NCBI GenBank assembly: GCA_964423615.1 | Contig: CAYRFQ010000001.1 | Coordinates: forward strand, 186,001-250,000 | From: CAYRFQ01 sp964423615 | Lineage (GTDB): Bacteria; Planctomycetota; Planctomycetia; Gemmatales; Gemmataceae | Direction of reading: 5' to 3' | DNA length: 64,000 nt | Shown here: positions 32,766 to 41,694 of the stretch, in pieces | Layout of the letters: each line of letters begins with the position of its first letter | How positions within the stretch are numbered: position 1 is the stretch's first letter | Notes under the pieces: generated by a model | Seen by the model: the letters and a program-made list of their open reading frames with translations, nothing else | Databases searched by the model: none | Told to the model about the DNA's origin: nothing | Position numbers and translations under genes: made by a program

Positions 32766-33107
32766 TCACGAAAGGCCCGGTAGGTCCATTCCCGCAGGAA
32801 TTCCGAGGCCAGTAGCCATTTTCGTACGTTCTTCGGCGATGGACTGTTGTATTTTTTGAAGGGCTTGATTGGTCGCAGCCCGGAACAAATCTTCTAACAT
32901 TTCTCGGTCATTCATTTGCATCGTTTCGTCGCTGATTTTGCAAGAAACGATCTCACAATGACCATTCATTTTGACACTCACCATGCCACCGCCTGCGGTG
33001 CCTTCGGCCGTAATTTGACCAACTTTTTGCTGGAACTGCTCCAACTCCTCCTTAATTTTGGAAGGGTTTTTCAGCATACCCATGATTTGGCCGAATTCTT
33101 TAAACAT
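32766..33107 (-). CDS. YbaB/EbfC family nucleoid-associated protein
   Basis: A 113-residue protein with the YbaB/EbfC pattern: FGQIMGMLKNPSKIKEELEQFQQKVGQITAEGTAGGGMVSVKMNGHCEI (two helices and the beta sheet region; only key parts are relevant) and a C-terminal helix with NQALQKIQQSIAEERTKMATGLGIPAGM. The family binds DNA as a dimer and coats the nucleoid. The ATG at 33107 gives the usual 105-115 residue length, while an upstream start would add 26 residues lacking similarity. It follows dnaX on the same strand, the classical dnaX-ybaB linkage; recR, often third, is not adjacent. Confidence 0.92.
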   Translation of the reverse strand: MFKEFGQIMGMLKNPSKIKEELEQFQQKVGQITAEGTAGGGMVSVKMNGHCEIVSCKISDETMQMNDREMLEDLFRAATNQALQKIQQSIAEERTKMATGLGIPAGMDLPGLS

Positions 33108-33208
33108 CAGCGTGTTAGCTCCCACTGATTCCGAGTAATTGTCACTTCCCGCGAAATGTCTTACAAGGAAATTATATGCCGTCAATTAACCTTACGTGAA
33201 TTTTAGAA

Positions 33209-33244
33209 AAGAACTGTTCCCGATTTTCGCAGGAGGGAGTTCTT
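33209..33244 (-). terminator. Possible terminator after dnaX
   Basis: On the minus strand AAGAACTCCC and GGGAACAGTTCTT can pair around a 13-base loop with a small bulge, followed by TTTC. It lies 34 bp beyond the dnaX long-form stop and before ybaB. Confidence 0.4.
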
Positions 33245-33277
33245 CGTTTCTGACGTAATGCTTAGTCTCTAGTCGTT

Positions 33278-35058
33278 TTATGACTTATCTTCTCCAAAGT
33301 CTGGGTCAGTTTTTTCCAGCATGATGGATGCATCAAGGATTTCTGTAGCCCGTTTGATGAGTTCGGGAGCTGTCTCCAGGTTGAATCCTTTTTTGTTGTG
33401 TATGGACGTTGGTTGTTGGGATGAGACAGTGTGAACCTCATCTTCGGGCATCTTGTTGGTGTCGTCTACAGGAGATTCGATTCGAATTTTGTAGTGGTGG
33501 CCAGTTAGTTGATAAAAGGCTTTCTCGATCTGGCTCACCCGATCCGTACTTTTTTGGTTTTCACTTAGCCAATTATAGCGGGCAGCCACCTGAATTACCA
33601 GAGAATTTGGTCCAGAAATTGCTAGCTTTTGAATATCCTTCAATTCACGTGAAGCAAGGATCCCTAATTGCTCCAAAACTTGCGGCCATAAGGCCAGCAA
33701 CTCGGCTTCCGAAAGAGTGGCGGTAGCCGATGGTTCGGTCGGCTTTACGGACTCACTTTTTTTTTTCCTGACGCGGGAATATTTCGTGAACTCGTTTCGG
33801 TGCCCGTAAGTCTACCAGGAGGCCGGGTCGAACCAGCTGTTGTTGGTGTTTTGGTCGGGGGAGCCCCCAGACCGGATTTCAACATGGCTGCGATTTCTGA
33901 GAGGGACTGCAACTCGCCGAGCCGACTGAGTCGAACGAGGGCCATTTCCGCGAGAACTCGTCCGTGTTGAGTGCCTCGTCCGAGCTTGGTTTTCGTGTTC
34001 ACGAGTATCTCGAGACCAGCAAGGATGCTGTCCAGCGAAAGGCCTTTTGCTTGATCGGCAAGCTGTTCGCGGAACGCTCCTGCTACGCTCAAGGATTGGC
34101 CTTCGGTACCGGCACAGTTGACCACCATCAAGTCACGCCAGTATTCGATCAACTGATTCAACAATTCTTGGAGATCCAAACCGTCATCGACGGCCTGGGA
34201 GAGTAGGCGTAAGACCTGTGCGGGTTGTTGATCGACTACGGACTGGACCAGCGTTGTGATTCGCTCGTCATTAAAGATTCCCAAAAGCCCCTGGACTTGT
34301 TCGGTAGTGAGCTTCTCGTTGGTGAAGGCTAGAAGTTGGTCGAGGATGGATTCGGCGTCTCGCATCGAGCCGCCAGCCCGACGAGCCACGAGTTCGAGGG
34401 CTTCGGTTTGGGCTTCGCGGTCTTCGCTGGTGACGATCGTTTGGAGTTGTGCTACCAAATTTTTGACATTGATGGCGGCAAAGTCGAAACGCTGGCAACG
34501 CGAAAGGATCGTCACCGGAACCTTCTGGGCTTCGGTGGTGGCGAAGAAGAATTTGACGTGTTCTGGTGGTTCTTCGAGAGTTTTTAGCAGGGCATTGAAG
34601 GCGTCGCGCGTGAGCATATGGACTTCGTCGATGATGTAAATTTTGTATCGAGCACGACTTGGTCGAAAGTTGACGTTCTGGCGAATTTCTCGAATTTCGT
34701 CGATCCCGCGATTACTCGCTCCGTCGATCTCGAGGACGTCGAAGTCTTCTCCTTCGGCAATACTTTTGCAGATGTCACACTTGTCGCATGGCGTCGTTGT
34801 CGGGCCTTCCACGCAGTTCAGGGCCTTGGCCAAAATCCGAGCCGTGCTCGTTTTCCCAACTCCCCGATTTCCCGTGAACAAATACGCATGGGCAACCCGG
34901 TTCGATTTAAGGGCATTAGTTAGAGCTTGGGCGACGTGCTCCTGTCCGATGAGTTCGGAAAACTGGCGAGGCCGATAACGTCTCGCCAAAACAGTGTAGT
35001 GGTCGCTTTTCGTGGCGGAGTTGTCTTTCGAAGGTGATTGTGGCTTCCGTTCTGCCAT
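33278..35058 (-). CDS. dnaX: DNA polymerase III tau/gamma subunits, with a -1 slippage site
   Basis: The zero-frame product (35058 to stop at 33745) has 437 residues: the AAA+ clamp-loader ATPase with Walker A GNRGVGKTSTARILAKALNC, the zinc module CDKCDICKSI, Walker B IYIIDEVHML and the SRC motif LSRCQRF. It ends in a run of ten A residues (33766-33757) followed by a stop nine bases later. In the -1 frame the sequence continues open to 33278 and encodes about 159 further residues (EAELLALWPQVLEQLG, then LVIQVAARYNWLSE), like tau domains IV-V. Slippage on A10 would give a 593-residue tau; the unslipped product is gamma. ATG at 35058 is the likely start. Confidence 0.93.
33725..33766 (-). promoter_or_regulatory. 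dnaX slippage signal: A10 run plus downstream hairpin
   Basis: On the coding strand, ten consecutive A (33766 to 33757) are preceded by AGG. Twelve bases further on, AGCCGA (33744-33739) and TCGGCT (33730-33725) form a perfect 6 bp stem with an 8-base loop. The zero-frame stop TAA lies at 33747-33745, between the run and the stem. The layout matches known dnaX recoding sites (E. coli ribosomal frameshift, Thermus A9 transcriptional slippage). Confidence 0.85.
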
Positions 35059-35154
35059 GATGAGATTCCGTATCTTTCGACGTATTCTGATGAGGACCGT
35101 CACACGAATTCAAGAGATTCATCGCTGCGAATTCTGTTTCCTTCTCGGACTTAT

Positions 35155-35646
35155 TCAAGGGAACGGGGAAGCTCCAGGGCTTCCACCAGATACTCCGGAA
35201 TATCCGTCCAATTCATTCCAAGCATATAATTCGCCGATGCGAATCAACTCGAACCCTCGCGTTTTCCCAAAATCAAGTATTACGTCAACTTCGACCTGCA
35301 CTTCTTTGGTTGGGAGCGTTTTCAGATACTTCCCAAGGTCGTCAGAATAGATCCCGATATGGTGATTGGGATTGGATTCGAAACGGAGCACAATGTGATC
35401 GGCCTTTGGATGAGCTGGAGATTTTTTTCCACAAGACCAAATCATATCGAACGTCTTCCTTTGTTGTACATCGGTGTAGACCAAGAACGTCGTCCAAAAG
35501 ACCACAGATGTTGTGAGCACACAAGCCAGAACAGCGATTCTCCAGACACCGCTCCGACGTGCTGCAGCCCAGCGGACTAACACAATGGCAATCAACAGGT
35601 TGCCAATCAAATACACGGGGACCATGTTCACATAAGCGAATAGCAT
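35155..35646 (-). CDS. Small membrane protein of unknown function
   Basis: A 163-residue protein with two hydrophobic helices at about residues 10-30 and 38-60, separated by a short basic loop (RWAAARRSG). The remaining 100 residues form a soluble domain containing EVQVEVDVILDFGKTRGFELIRIGELY, with a beta-rich look. I do not recognise the family. It lies 96 bp upstream of dnaX and 22 bp downstream of the DUF6891-like gene on the same strand, so all three may be co-transcribed. The coding potential is supported by a consistent frame and plausible codon use only. Confidence 0.6.
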   Translation of the reverse strand: MLFAYVNMVPVYLIGNLLIAIVLVRWAAARRSGVWRIAVLACVLTTSVVFWTTFLVYTDVQQRKTFDMIWSCGKKSPAHPKADHIVLRFESNPNHHIGIYSDDLGKYLKTLPTKEVQVEVDVILDFGKTRGFELIRIGELYAWNELDGYSGVSGGSPGASPFP

Positions 35647-35668
35647 CAGCTACCCCTGGGATTTTGGT

Positions 35669-36247
35669 TCATGATTGGTGCAATCTTCGTTGCCATTTCA
35701 TCTTCACCAGAATCCGCGTTTGGATCGTCCCTTCCCACTCGATTTCGAAGCCGTGCTCACGGCATTTGGCCACAATTTCGTGGCCGATTTCGATGGCTTT
35801 TTCATCGTCTCCATCGACGTCACCGAAGGCGAGATATAAGCCACCACCGTCGATTGTGCAATGGAGGTCTTGGCGGTGATAAAAACAGTGGCCGCGGATG
35901 TTGGCGTCGTGTCCGCCGCGTTCCTCGAATTCGATCTCAACATCTTCGAGTCCGTCATCCAGGTCGATTCCGGCGTTCTGAAGAGCGATGATCCCAGAGT
36001 CGTTGAGTTCGTCGAAAACGGTGTCCAGCCTATCGCAATCAGTTTTTTTGGGCCAAGATTTTTCCGCCGCGAGTTTCTTTTTGAACTCTTTCTCGATTAC
36101 TTCGGTGGCCCAAAACTCGTCGATGACTCCCTCTTGGATCCAGCCTCCGACGGAGTATTCCAACAAGTCTTCAGCATTGTAGAAGCCGCTCCAGACGTCC
36201 AGACGGATGATCTCGAGAAGGTCGTCTTGGGTGGGAGTCTCGTCCAT
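35669..36247 (-). CDS. DUF6891-like protein
   Basis: A 192-residue cytoplasmic protein. It contains the pattern I associate with DUF6891: TDCDRLDTVFDELNDSGIIALQNAG, then GHCFYHRQDLHCTIDGGGLYLAFG and a C-terminal FEIEWEGTIQTRI. The function of this family is unknown; the name is from memory and not verified. The ATG at 36247 (MDETPTQDD) is chosen because longer starts would run through the SRP RNA gene and its terminator just upstream. Composition is acidic, with many Asp and Glu. The next gene downstream is the small membrane protein. Confidence 0.75.
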   Translation of the reverse strand: MDETPTQDDLLEIIRLDVWSGFYNAEDLLEYSVGGWIQEGVIDEFWATEVIEKEFKKKLAAEKSWPKKTDCDRLDTVFDELNDSGIIALQNAGIDLDDGLEDVEIEFEERGGHDANIRGHCFYHRQDLHCTIDGGGLYLAFGDVDGDDEKAIEIGHEIVAKCREHGFEIEWEGTIQTRILVKMKWQRRLHQS

Positions 36248-36278
36248 TGGATTGGATGAAGAAGTGCAGTTGTCGTCA

Positions 36279-36307
36279 AAATAAACCGCCCGCCTCCAGA
36301 AGGCGGG
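36279..36307 (-). terminator. Terminator of the SRP RNA gene
   Basis: On the minus strand CCCGCCT, a 5-base loop TCTGG and AGGCGGG (36307-36289) form a perfect 7 bp stem followed by CGGTTTATTTT. Its first arm overlaps the last three bases of the predicted SRP RNA. Confidence 0.85.
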
Positions 36308-36400
36308 CGAGGATTGTCCACTGCGCAAGAGTGCATTGCTTATGGCTGCTCCTTCCGGCCTGACCAGGTTCACAACTCCCCTTCGCGTGGGTCCCCGCCC
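36305..36400 (-). ncRNA. ffs: Signal recognition particle RNA (small bacterial type)
   Basis: On the minus strand the segment contains GGTCAGGCCGGAAGGAGCAG, the near-universal SRP RNA apical motif with GGAA tetraloop and symmetric loop that binds Ffh. The ends pair: GGGCGGGGA at the 5' side with TCCTCGCCC at the 3' side, with one G-T wobble. The length is about 96 bases, as for the 4.5S-type RNA lacking the Alu domain. With Ffh it targets inner-membrane proteins to FtsY. Exact ends are estimates from the stem. It is transcribed between the cyclophilin gene and the DUF6891-like gene. Confidence 0.93.
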
Positions 36401-36450
36401 AATTTTCTGGGAGCGGACGGCGATGTCTTCTTTCTTTTCTATTGACGTAC

Positions 36451-36999
36451 TCACTTGGGAGTTTCGTGGATGGTCACCTTTGTGATCGTGGCATCGGCAT
36501 CTTTAACAGGTCGGTCCTGGGATTTTGTCGGGAGGGCCGCAATTTTGTTTACCGTATCGAGCGACTCGTCATCCATGACCTTGCCGTAGGCTGTATATTG
36601 ACCGTCCAAGTGGGTGTGCTTTCCAGTGCAGATGAAAAACTGCGATCCAGCGGAATTTGGATCATTCGTTCGGGCCGCCGACAAAACGCCCAGTTCGTGA
36701 GGCATGTCGTTGAACTCGGCGTCGATCTGGTATCCGGGTCCGCCGGTGCCTTGTCCGTCGGGGCAACCGCCCTGGATCATGAAGGACTTGATGATCCTGT
36801 GAAAAATCAGATTATCGTAGTAGCCGATTTTGGCCAGGGCAACAAAGTTTTTCACGTGCCCAGGAGCCTTGTCCGAAAAGAACGTCAGTCGGATGGGGCC
36901 TTGACTCGTTTCCAACTCAGCGGTGTATTCGGTACTGTCCAAATCGATGGTTGGCAGAATTTGATCGACTTCGTTTTTCCGGCTTGGGGCCACGACCAT
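36451..36999 (-). CDS. Cyclophilin-type peptidyl-prolyl cis-trans isomerase
   Basis: A 182-residue cyclophilin. Core motifs are VKNFVALAKIGYYDNLIFHRIIKSFMIQGG (with the catalytic Arg of FHRII), GTGGPGYQIDAEFND, GVLSAARTNDPNSAGSQFFI and LDGQYTAYGKVMDD. The set covers the active site, including the SQFFI strand. Such enzymes speed proline isomerisation in protein folding. There is no signal peptide; a 25-residue N-terminal lead precedes the first strand, so it is probably cytoplasmic. The ATG is at 36999. The SRP RNA gene follows immediately downstream and kdsA lies divergent upstream. Confidence 0.93.
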   Translation of the reverse strand: MVVAPSRKNEVDQILPTIDLDSTEYTAELETSQGPIRLTFFSDKAPGHVKNFVALAKIGYYDNLIFHRIIKSFMIQGGCPDGQGTGGPGYQIDAEFNDMPHELGVLSAARTNDPNSAGSQFFICTGKHTHLDGQYTAYGKVMDDESLDTVNKIAALPTKSQDRPVKDADATITKVTIHETPK

Positions 37000-37190
37000 T
37001 CTCCATGGGTTGTATTCGTCGTAAAATTTTCCTAACCATCAATGTACAAGGTGTCAGGTACGGACGGCAACCACAATCGCAGATAGCGTAGGCCTTTTTG
37101 ATCCGAGGTCTTCTTGTCGCGGTCTTGGATTTCTGTTTTGCTACATGCTTCGAAGGGTTCGGGGGCGTTTTTTCCAGGGAGGGTATCACC

Positions 37191-38021
37191 ATGTCGGAAA
37201 ACCGATTGGTGGCTATCACAGATAAGATCTCGTGCGGAGTTGGTCTTCCGTTGTTGTGGATCGTTGGTCCGTGTGTCATCGAGTCACACGAGTTGACGCT
37301 CACGATTGCCCGGCGGCTCAAGGAGATTGCCGACACCCATTCGTTGTCTCTGCTTTTTAAGGCTTCCTTCGATAAGGCTAACCGCTCCTCGAGCAAGTCG
37401 TTTCGTGGTCCAGGATTGCAGGAAGGGCTCAAAACGCTCGAGCAAGTCAAGCGAGAGACAGGCCTTCCGGTGACGACCGACATTCACGAGCAATCCCAAG
37501 TCGGTCCGGCGTCGGAAATCGTCGATCTCCTTCAGATTCCGGCCTTCCTGGCCCGCCAAACAGACTTGGTTCAGGCCGCGGGCAAAACCGGTTTGCCAGT
37601 GAATGTCAAGAAGGGCCAGTTCATGGCGCCGTGGGAGATGCGGAACGTTCGGACTAAAATGAAGGAAGTCGGGAACGATCGGTTACTGCTCACCGAAAGA
37701 GGCACGACGTTCGGTTACGGCCAACTTGTCAACGACATGCGGAGCATCCCTTGGATGCAAGAATTGGGCTCGCCGGTGATCTTTGATGCCACTCATAGCG
37801 TACAGATGCCTGGGGGACTTGGCGATCGCACCGGGGGATATCGTGAAATGGTTCCCTATTTGGCTCGAGCCGCGGTTGCTTGCGGTTGCGATGGCTTGTT
37901 CCTTGAGACGCACCCACGACCCGACGAAGCCTTAAGCGATGGCCCGAACATGATTCCATTGGAGGAGTTTTCAAAACTTGTGGCGTGCTGTGTTCGCATT
38001 CGACAGGCCCTGGAGACTTGA
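37191..38021 (+). CDS. kdsA: 3-deoxy-8-phosphooctulonate synthase (KDO-8-phosphate synthase)
   Basis: A 276-residue enzyme that joins phosphoenolpyruvate and arabinose 5-phosphate to give KDO-8-phosphate, the first committed step to the inner-core sugar of lipopolysaccharide. The signature runs through LWIVGPCVIESHE, LLFKASFDKANRSSSKSFRGPG, TDIHEQSQ, IPAFLARQTDL, VNVKKGQFMAPWEM and FDATHSVQMPGGLGD. Asn residues near KANR indicate the KDO8P rather than DAHP synthase group. The ATG at 37191 is preceded by GGGAGGG at good spacing. Its presence implies a Gram-negative-type outer membrane with LPS. Confidence 0.95.
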   Translation: MSENRLVAITDKISCGVGLPLLWIVGPCVIESHELTLTIARRLKEIADTHSLSLLFKASFDKANRSSSKSFRGPGLQEGLKTLEQVKRETGLPVTTDIHEQSQVGPASEIVDLLQIPAFLARQTDLVQAAGKTGLPVNVKKGQFMAPWEMRNVRTKMKEVGNDRLLLTERGTTFGYGQLVNDMRSIPWMQELGSPVIFDATHSVQMPGGLGDRTGGYREMVPYLARAAVACGCDGLFLETHPRPDEALSDGPNMIPLEEFSKLVACCVRIRQALET

Positions 38022-38220
38022 CGAAGAGAGTACGCGATACCGCAAGCCGATGCGGTTCGATAGATAGAACGGTTTCCCACAAGGCGTGCGGCCAATTTTT
38101 CGGGCACTGCAACACCATCCCAGGTGAGGGGTTCTTCAGCTAGTCTTTGCCAGTGCTAGAAAAATACAGAGCGAAGATTTCGAACATCATCCGATTTCCA
38201 AACACCTGAATGAGTTGGAC

Positions 38221-40437
38221 ATGAAGAAGTTAGCATATTGGATCGGCGGCATGGCTGGGTTGTTGTTGGTTGGAATTGGAATCACCCAGTTTGGTGGATG
38301 CGGTGGATCGGACGAACCTGAGACGGGTCCAACCGAGCTTCCCAAACCAGAAATGAACATCCGAAGCGAGGTCGCCAAGATTGCTGCTCGCAGCGACGTC
38401 AATCTGCAGACGGCTAACGAAATCAAGGTGCTCGTCAACACATGGCTGACCGAATCCCCCAATGAAGTCGATCAGATTCGCAGTGATGCGACCAACTTAG
38501 ACTTCCTCCGAAAGAACTTTCGTCTCCCGGAGAACCTCACGAGGACTCTCGGCGAACCGACGTTATCGGCCCTGGACGCCTGGCACTTGGCTTTTTGCTA
38601 TCAACAACGGGAAGTTTACGCGAGCCTCTTGTTGAACGAGCGACCACCGTTGACACAAGTCAAACTGGCATTCGATTGGGCCATGCGAAGGGTCTACTTT
38701 GATAGTACTTCGATTCAGATCATTTCCAAGGAAGGGATTTTTTCCAAAGCTCCATTTTTGGAGATTTTGCCGCCCGAGTTTGTATTGCAAAGGGGAAGCG
38801 GCAATGCCCGTGAGCGAGCACTAGTCTTTTTGTCTCTCGTTCGTCAACTGGGCCTTCGAGGGTGTGCCATTTCGGTCCAAGAAGAAAGCGAGAAACGTTT
38901 CGTCTTCGCAGGAGTTCTGGTGCCGAAAGAGGGTTCCGTGGGCGACATTTATCTGTTCGACACCAGGCTTGGAACCCCTGTTCCAAGTCCAGATGGTAAG
39001 GGCATCGCCACTTTCAAGCAACTCAAGACGAATTCCAAGGTTCTCGAACGGGTCAGCAAAGATAGGGGGTACCCGCTTCCAATAAGTAACGAGGACGTTA
39101 AAAAACTAAAAGCGTTGGTGGCATGTCCGCTATCGACGATGTCCGCGAGGATGCGATTTTTGGAGGACTTTCTTTCGTCGGCGTCGCTAGTCGATCTGGG
39201 AGTATCACCCGAAGCCGAATGGAAAGCGCTTCGAGAAGCTTCGGAGGGGAATGTGGGAGTTTGGCACCAACAGGTGGGATCAGGGACCATTTCATCCGTC
39301 GATTCGGCCGTGTTGGTTCTTCACCACTTCATTCAAGCTTTAACCGATCCCGAAACAGGGGAAGGTTTCAGCCAGAAGTGCCAAAACGAAACTGTCCCAC
39401 TAGCTTCGATCCTGCGAGAGTACCAAACCAAACTATGGAACCGAGGAAAAATCCCGGCTAGAGTCAAAAAAATCTTGTTGGACAAGACGAGTCAACTGGT
39501 TGCCAAGTATATCCTGCTTCCTCACCGTGAATTAGTCAGGGGGCACCCGAAATTTGCGATCCAGCGTCTGACCCAACTGGGACGAGCGATGGATCGTTAC
39601 GAAAGCTCTCGCTTGACCGACACGGAACTCGACCAGTGGTGTCGAGACGTTGAACGCGCGTACGCCAAGGACACTAAGAATCCTGATGAGATCCCCAGGT
39701 TGCTCGAATCCTTGTGGTTCGACGAGTACCTGGAGCCTTTGTTGGCGATGGGAGGCGAAGCCCAAGAGCTGCCAAGAAAGTTGCCAAAACGGAGGCTGAC
39801 CCGCTTACTGATGACGATGGCTTGGTCAACACTTTCGAAGGAACAGCGGTTCTTGTTGACGAAATGTCGACGTGAAGCGGCGGAACTGTTGCGGGGGCGG
39901 ATCGAGTGGAACCGACAAAGGAACTACCCGATTCCCGAGAAGCCTCTTCAGACGCTGAACGATAGTTGGAGAGACACATCGGCCTATGGGAGAGAATACG
40001 AAAGTTTTGAGACGGTTTCGATCACCGATATCAGGAGCCGTTTGGAAGAGTTTGCAGCCGTCCGCTACACGCCGTTTGCCTGGGGTGAATGCGCTGCTTT
40101 GATGCGGAAGTTGAATCGGTTTGCTGCAATGCAATTGGAACGAGCCGATGTTCTGATTCGATTAAACGAGACGACTGAAGCCAAACAAAAACTTCAAGCC
40201 CTCATTCAACAAATCCAACGATGGCGAGCCATGCCGGAACTGGCCGAAACGCGACGCAAGTTACTTGAAGGAGCAAGCAAGGCATTTCCAATCCTTCAAC
40301 AACTCCCAAGCCCTGTCCGAAATCGAGTCGAACAACGCATCCGACGCCAAATCGAGAACATTTTTGCTTCGCTTGAAGATGGGGGTAGTCTCGAGTGGAT
40401 CGCTTACGGGGCGAAATTGCGGTTGGAAAAGTTGTAA
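38221..40437 (+). CDS. Large membrane-anchored protein with a transglutaminase-like segment
   Basis: A 738-residue protein that begins with a hydrophobic helix (about 5-25, YWIGGMAGLLLVGIGITQFG) followed by a Cys-containing GGCGGS, which could be a lipoprotein-like cleavage site or a simple anchor. The body is helical. Residues 190-215 (NARERALVFLSLVRQLGLRGCAI) resemble the core helix of transglutaminase-like proteins, but the usual nucleophile Cys is not in the expected place, so it may be inactive. The C-terminal half is rich in helices and charged residues. I do not recognise a family with confidence. It follows kdsA by 199 bp and is probably transcribed separately. Confidence 0.65.
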   Translation: MKKLAYWIGGMAGLLLVGIGITQFGGCGGSDEPETGPTELPKPEMNIRSEVAKIAARSDVNLQTANEIKVLVNTWLTESPNEVDQIRSDATNLDFLRKNFRLPENLTRTLGEPTLSALDAWHLAFCYQQREVYASLLLNERPPLTQVKLAFDWAMRRVYFDSTSIQIISKEGIFSKAPFLEILPPEFVLQRGSGNARERALVFLSLVRQLGLRGCAISVQEESEKRFVFAGVLVPKEGSVGDIYLFDTRLGTPVPSPDGKGIATFKQLKTNSKVLERVSKDRGYPLPISNEDVKKLKALVACPLSTMSARMRFLEDFLSSASLVDLGVSPEAEWKALREASEGNVGVWHQQVGSGTISSVDSAVLVLHHFIQALTDPETGEGFSQKCQNETVPLASILREYQTKLWNRGKIPARVKKILLDKTSQLVAKYILLPHRELVRGHPKFAIQRLTQLGRAMDRYESSRLTDTELDQWCRDVERAYAKDTKNPDEIPRLLESLWFDEYLEPLLAMGGEAQELPRKLPKRRLTRLLMTMAWSTLSKEQRFLLTKCRREAAELLRGRIEWNRQRNYPIPEKPLQTLNDSWRDTSAYGREYESFETVSITDIRSRLEEFAAVRYTPFAWGECAALMRKLNRFAAMQLERADVLIRLNETTEAKQKLQALIQQIQRWRAMPELAETRRKLLEGASKAFPILQQLPSPVRNRVEQRIRRQIENIFASLEDGGSLEWIAYGAKLRLEKL

Positions 40438-40540
40438 ATTCGCGAACGATTTGACGCTTTCTTGTCAGTGGTCTCCAGGCGGCCTACTTTACCGAGTGTC
40501 GTTCCTGCACTAACTAGGTCTGCCATGCGGTCAAAAAGAG

Positions 40541-40613
40541 CAGGTCGTCGCCAAAACCTTTGGTGTTTCCCGGTCGGTTTTGCTCCGACAGGTCGTCGCC
40601 AAAACCTTTGGTG
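40541..40613 (+). repeat. Two copies of a 25 bp direct repeat, 48 bp apart
   Basis: The 25-base sequence starting CAGGTCGTCGCC and ending TTTGGTG occurs perfectly at 40541-40565 and 40589-40613, with a 23-base spacer. It lies just upstream of, and next to, the start of the transporter gene. No protein-coding explanation is evident, so it could be regulatory or a recent local duplication. Confidence 0.9.
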
Positions 40614-40618
40614 CCCTA

Positions 40619-41596
40619 ATGCTTGAGTTCGTCCGAAAGCGTTGGTTCCTGCTCGGGATCATTGTCGGGGTTGTCTTGGCATGGTTTGCTCCTGAGGCGT
40701 TGGTTTGGACTCTGCCGATCACTCCTCAACTGGTGATTGGTCCAGGTCTTTTTCTGATGGCCTGGACGTTACCTACCGACGACCTTCGAGGGGCCCTTTC
40801 AAGGCCTTGGCCAGGTCTTTGGGCCACATTCTTGAGTTTTACCGTCGTCCCCGGACTTGCTTCGGTGTCAGGCCTTTTTTCTTTTGTTCCCGACGACGTG
40901 GCTGTAGGGCTTTTGATCATTGCGAGTGGGCCATGCACCCTCGCCTCTGTCGTCATTTGGACTAGAATGGCCGATGGCAATGAAGCGACTGCTCTCCTTG
41001 TGATCGTGTGGACTAGCTGTGTTAGTGTTGGGGCCACATCGGCCTGGCTAGCCTGGACGACGAGTACAAGTGTCGAGTTGAGTGCTTGGGACATGGCCTT
41101 GAAACTCTTCCAGGCCATGCTCGTACCCATGGGGCTTGGCCAATTGTTTCGGCTCTATAAGCCCGCCGCGAGGTTCGCGACCGATCACAAAAAATTGCTC
41201 AGTTCTATCGCTCAACTTTCCATCTTGTTGATCGTGTGGAAGGCTTGTGCAGACATGGGAACTCGGTTCCAACAAGCGCCCGAAGATATTAGCGTCGTGC
41301 TATTGGTGACAGCCGTTGGGATGCCAGTCGGTGTGCATTTGGCAACGCTGTTCGTGGGGTTGCTCACGAGTCAGGTTCTGGGATTCGCACACAAGGATCA
41401 AATCGCAATCGCGTTCGCGTCGAGCCAGAAGACTCTTCCCGTAGCCCTTCTGTTGTTCGGCACCTTTTATCGAGGAACCCATCCGCTGGCAGTGTTGCCG
41501 ATTGCGTTTTATCACTTCGGGCAGCTCATTGTTGACACCGTTATCGCCGAACGCTTACGGAAACATAAGCCGACTGGCGAACCGGATGCCAACTGA
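40619..41596 (+). CDS. Bile acid:sodium symporter-like membrane transporter
   Basis: A 325-residue membrane protein with about ten hydrophobic segments. The family resemblance is to the BASS/SBF-like group: MLEFVRKRWFLLGIIVGVVLAW, then LLIIASGPCTLASVVIWTRMADGNEATALLVI with the conserved Pro-Cys motif, and AFASSQKTLPVALLLFGTFYRG near the C-terminus, the typical SSQKT(L/S) motif. These transporters move organic anions with sodium, and the substrate is unknown. The ATG at 40619 is chosen; an in-frame TTG 39 bases upstream falls inside the 25 bp repeat region. No strong ribosome binding site is seen. Confidence 0.88.
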   Translation: MLEFVRKRWFLLGIIVGVVLAWFAPEALVWTLPITPQLVIGPGLFLMAWTLPTDDLRGALSRPWPGLWATFLSFTVVPGLASVSGLFSFVPDDVAVGLLIIASGPCTLASVVIWTRMADGNEATALLVIVWTSCVSVGATSAWLAWTTSTSVELSAWDMALKLFQAMLVPMGLGQLFRLYKPAARFATDHKKLLSSIAQLSILLIVWKACADMGTRFQQAPEDISVVLLVTAVGMPVGVHLATLFVGLLTSQVLGFAHKDQIAIAFASSQKTLPVALLLFGTFYRGTHPLAVLPIAFYHFGQLIVDTVIAERLRKHKPTGEPDAN

Positions 41597-41694
41597 ATGG
41601 CTTGTAGTTGGTTTTCAATCCAACGGTAGGGGAGTCTCGTCTGTATCGTGAAGTTTCCTGAGTGACCCTCTCACTTGCCATTGGAGAATGGACC

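Noticed and set aside
33278..33700. Treating the downstream frame as a separate gene after dnaX
   Set aside because: It has no ATG, begins in the -1 frame directly after the A10 run and matches the missing tau C-terminus.
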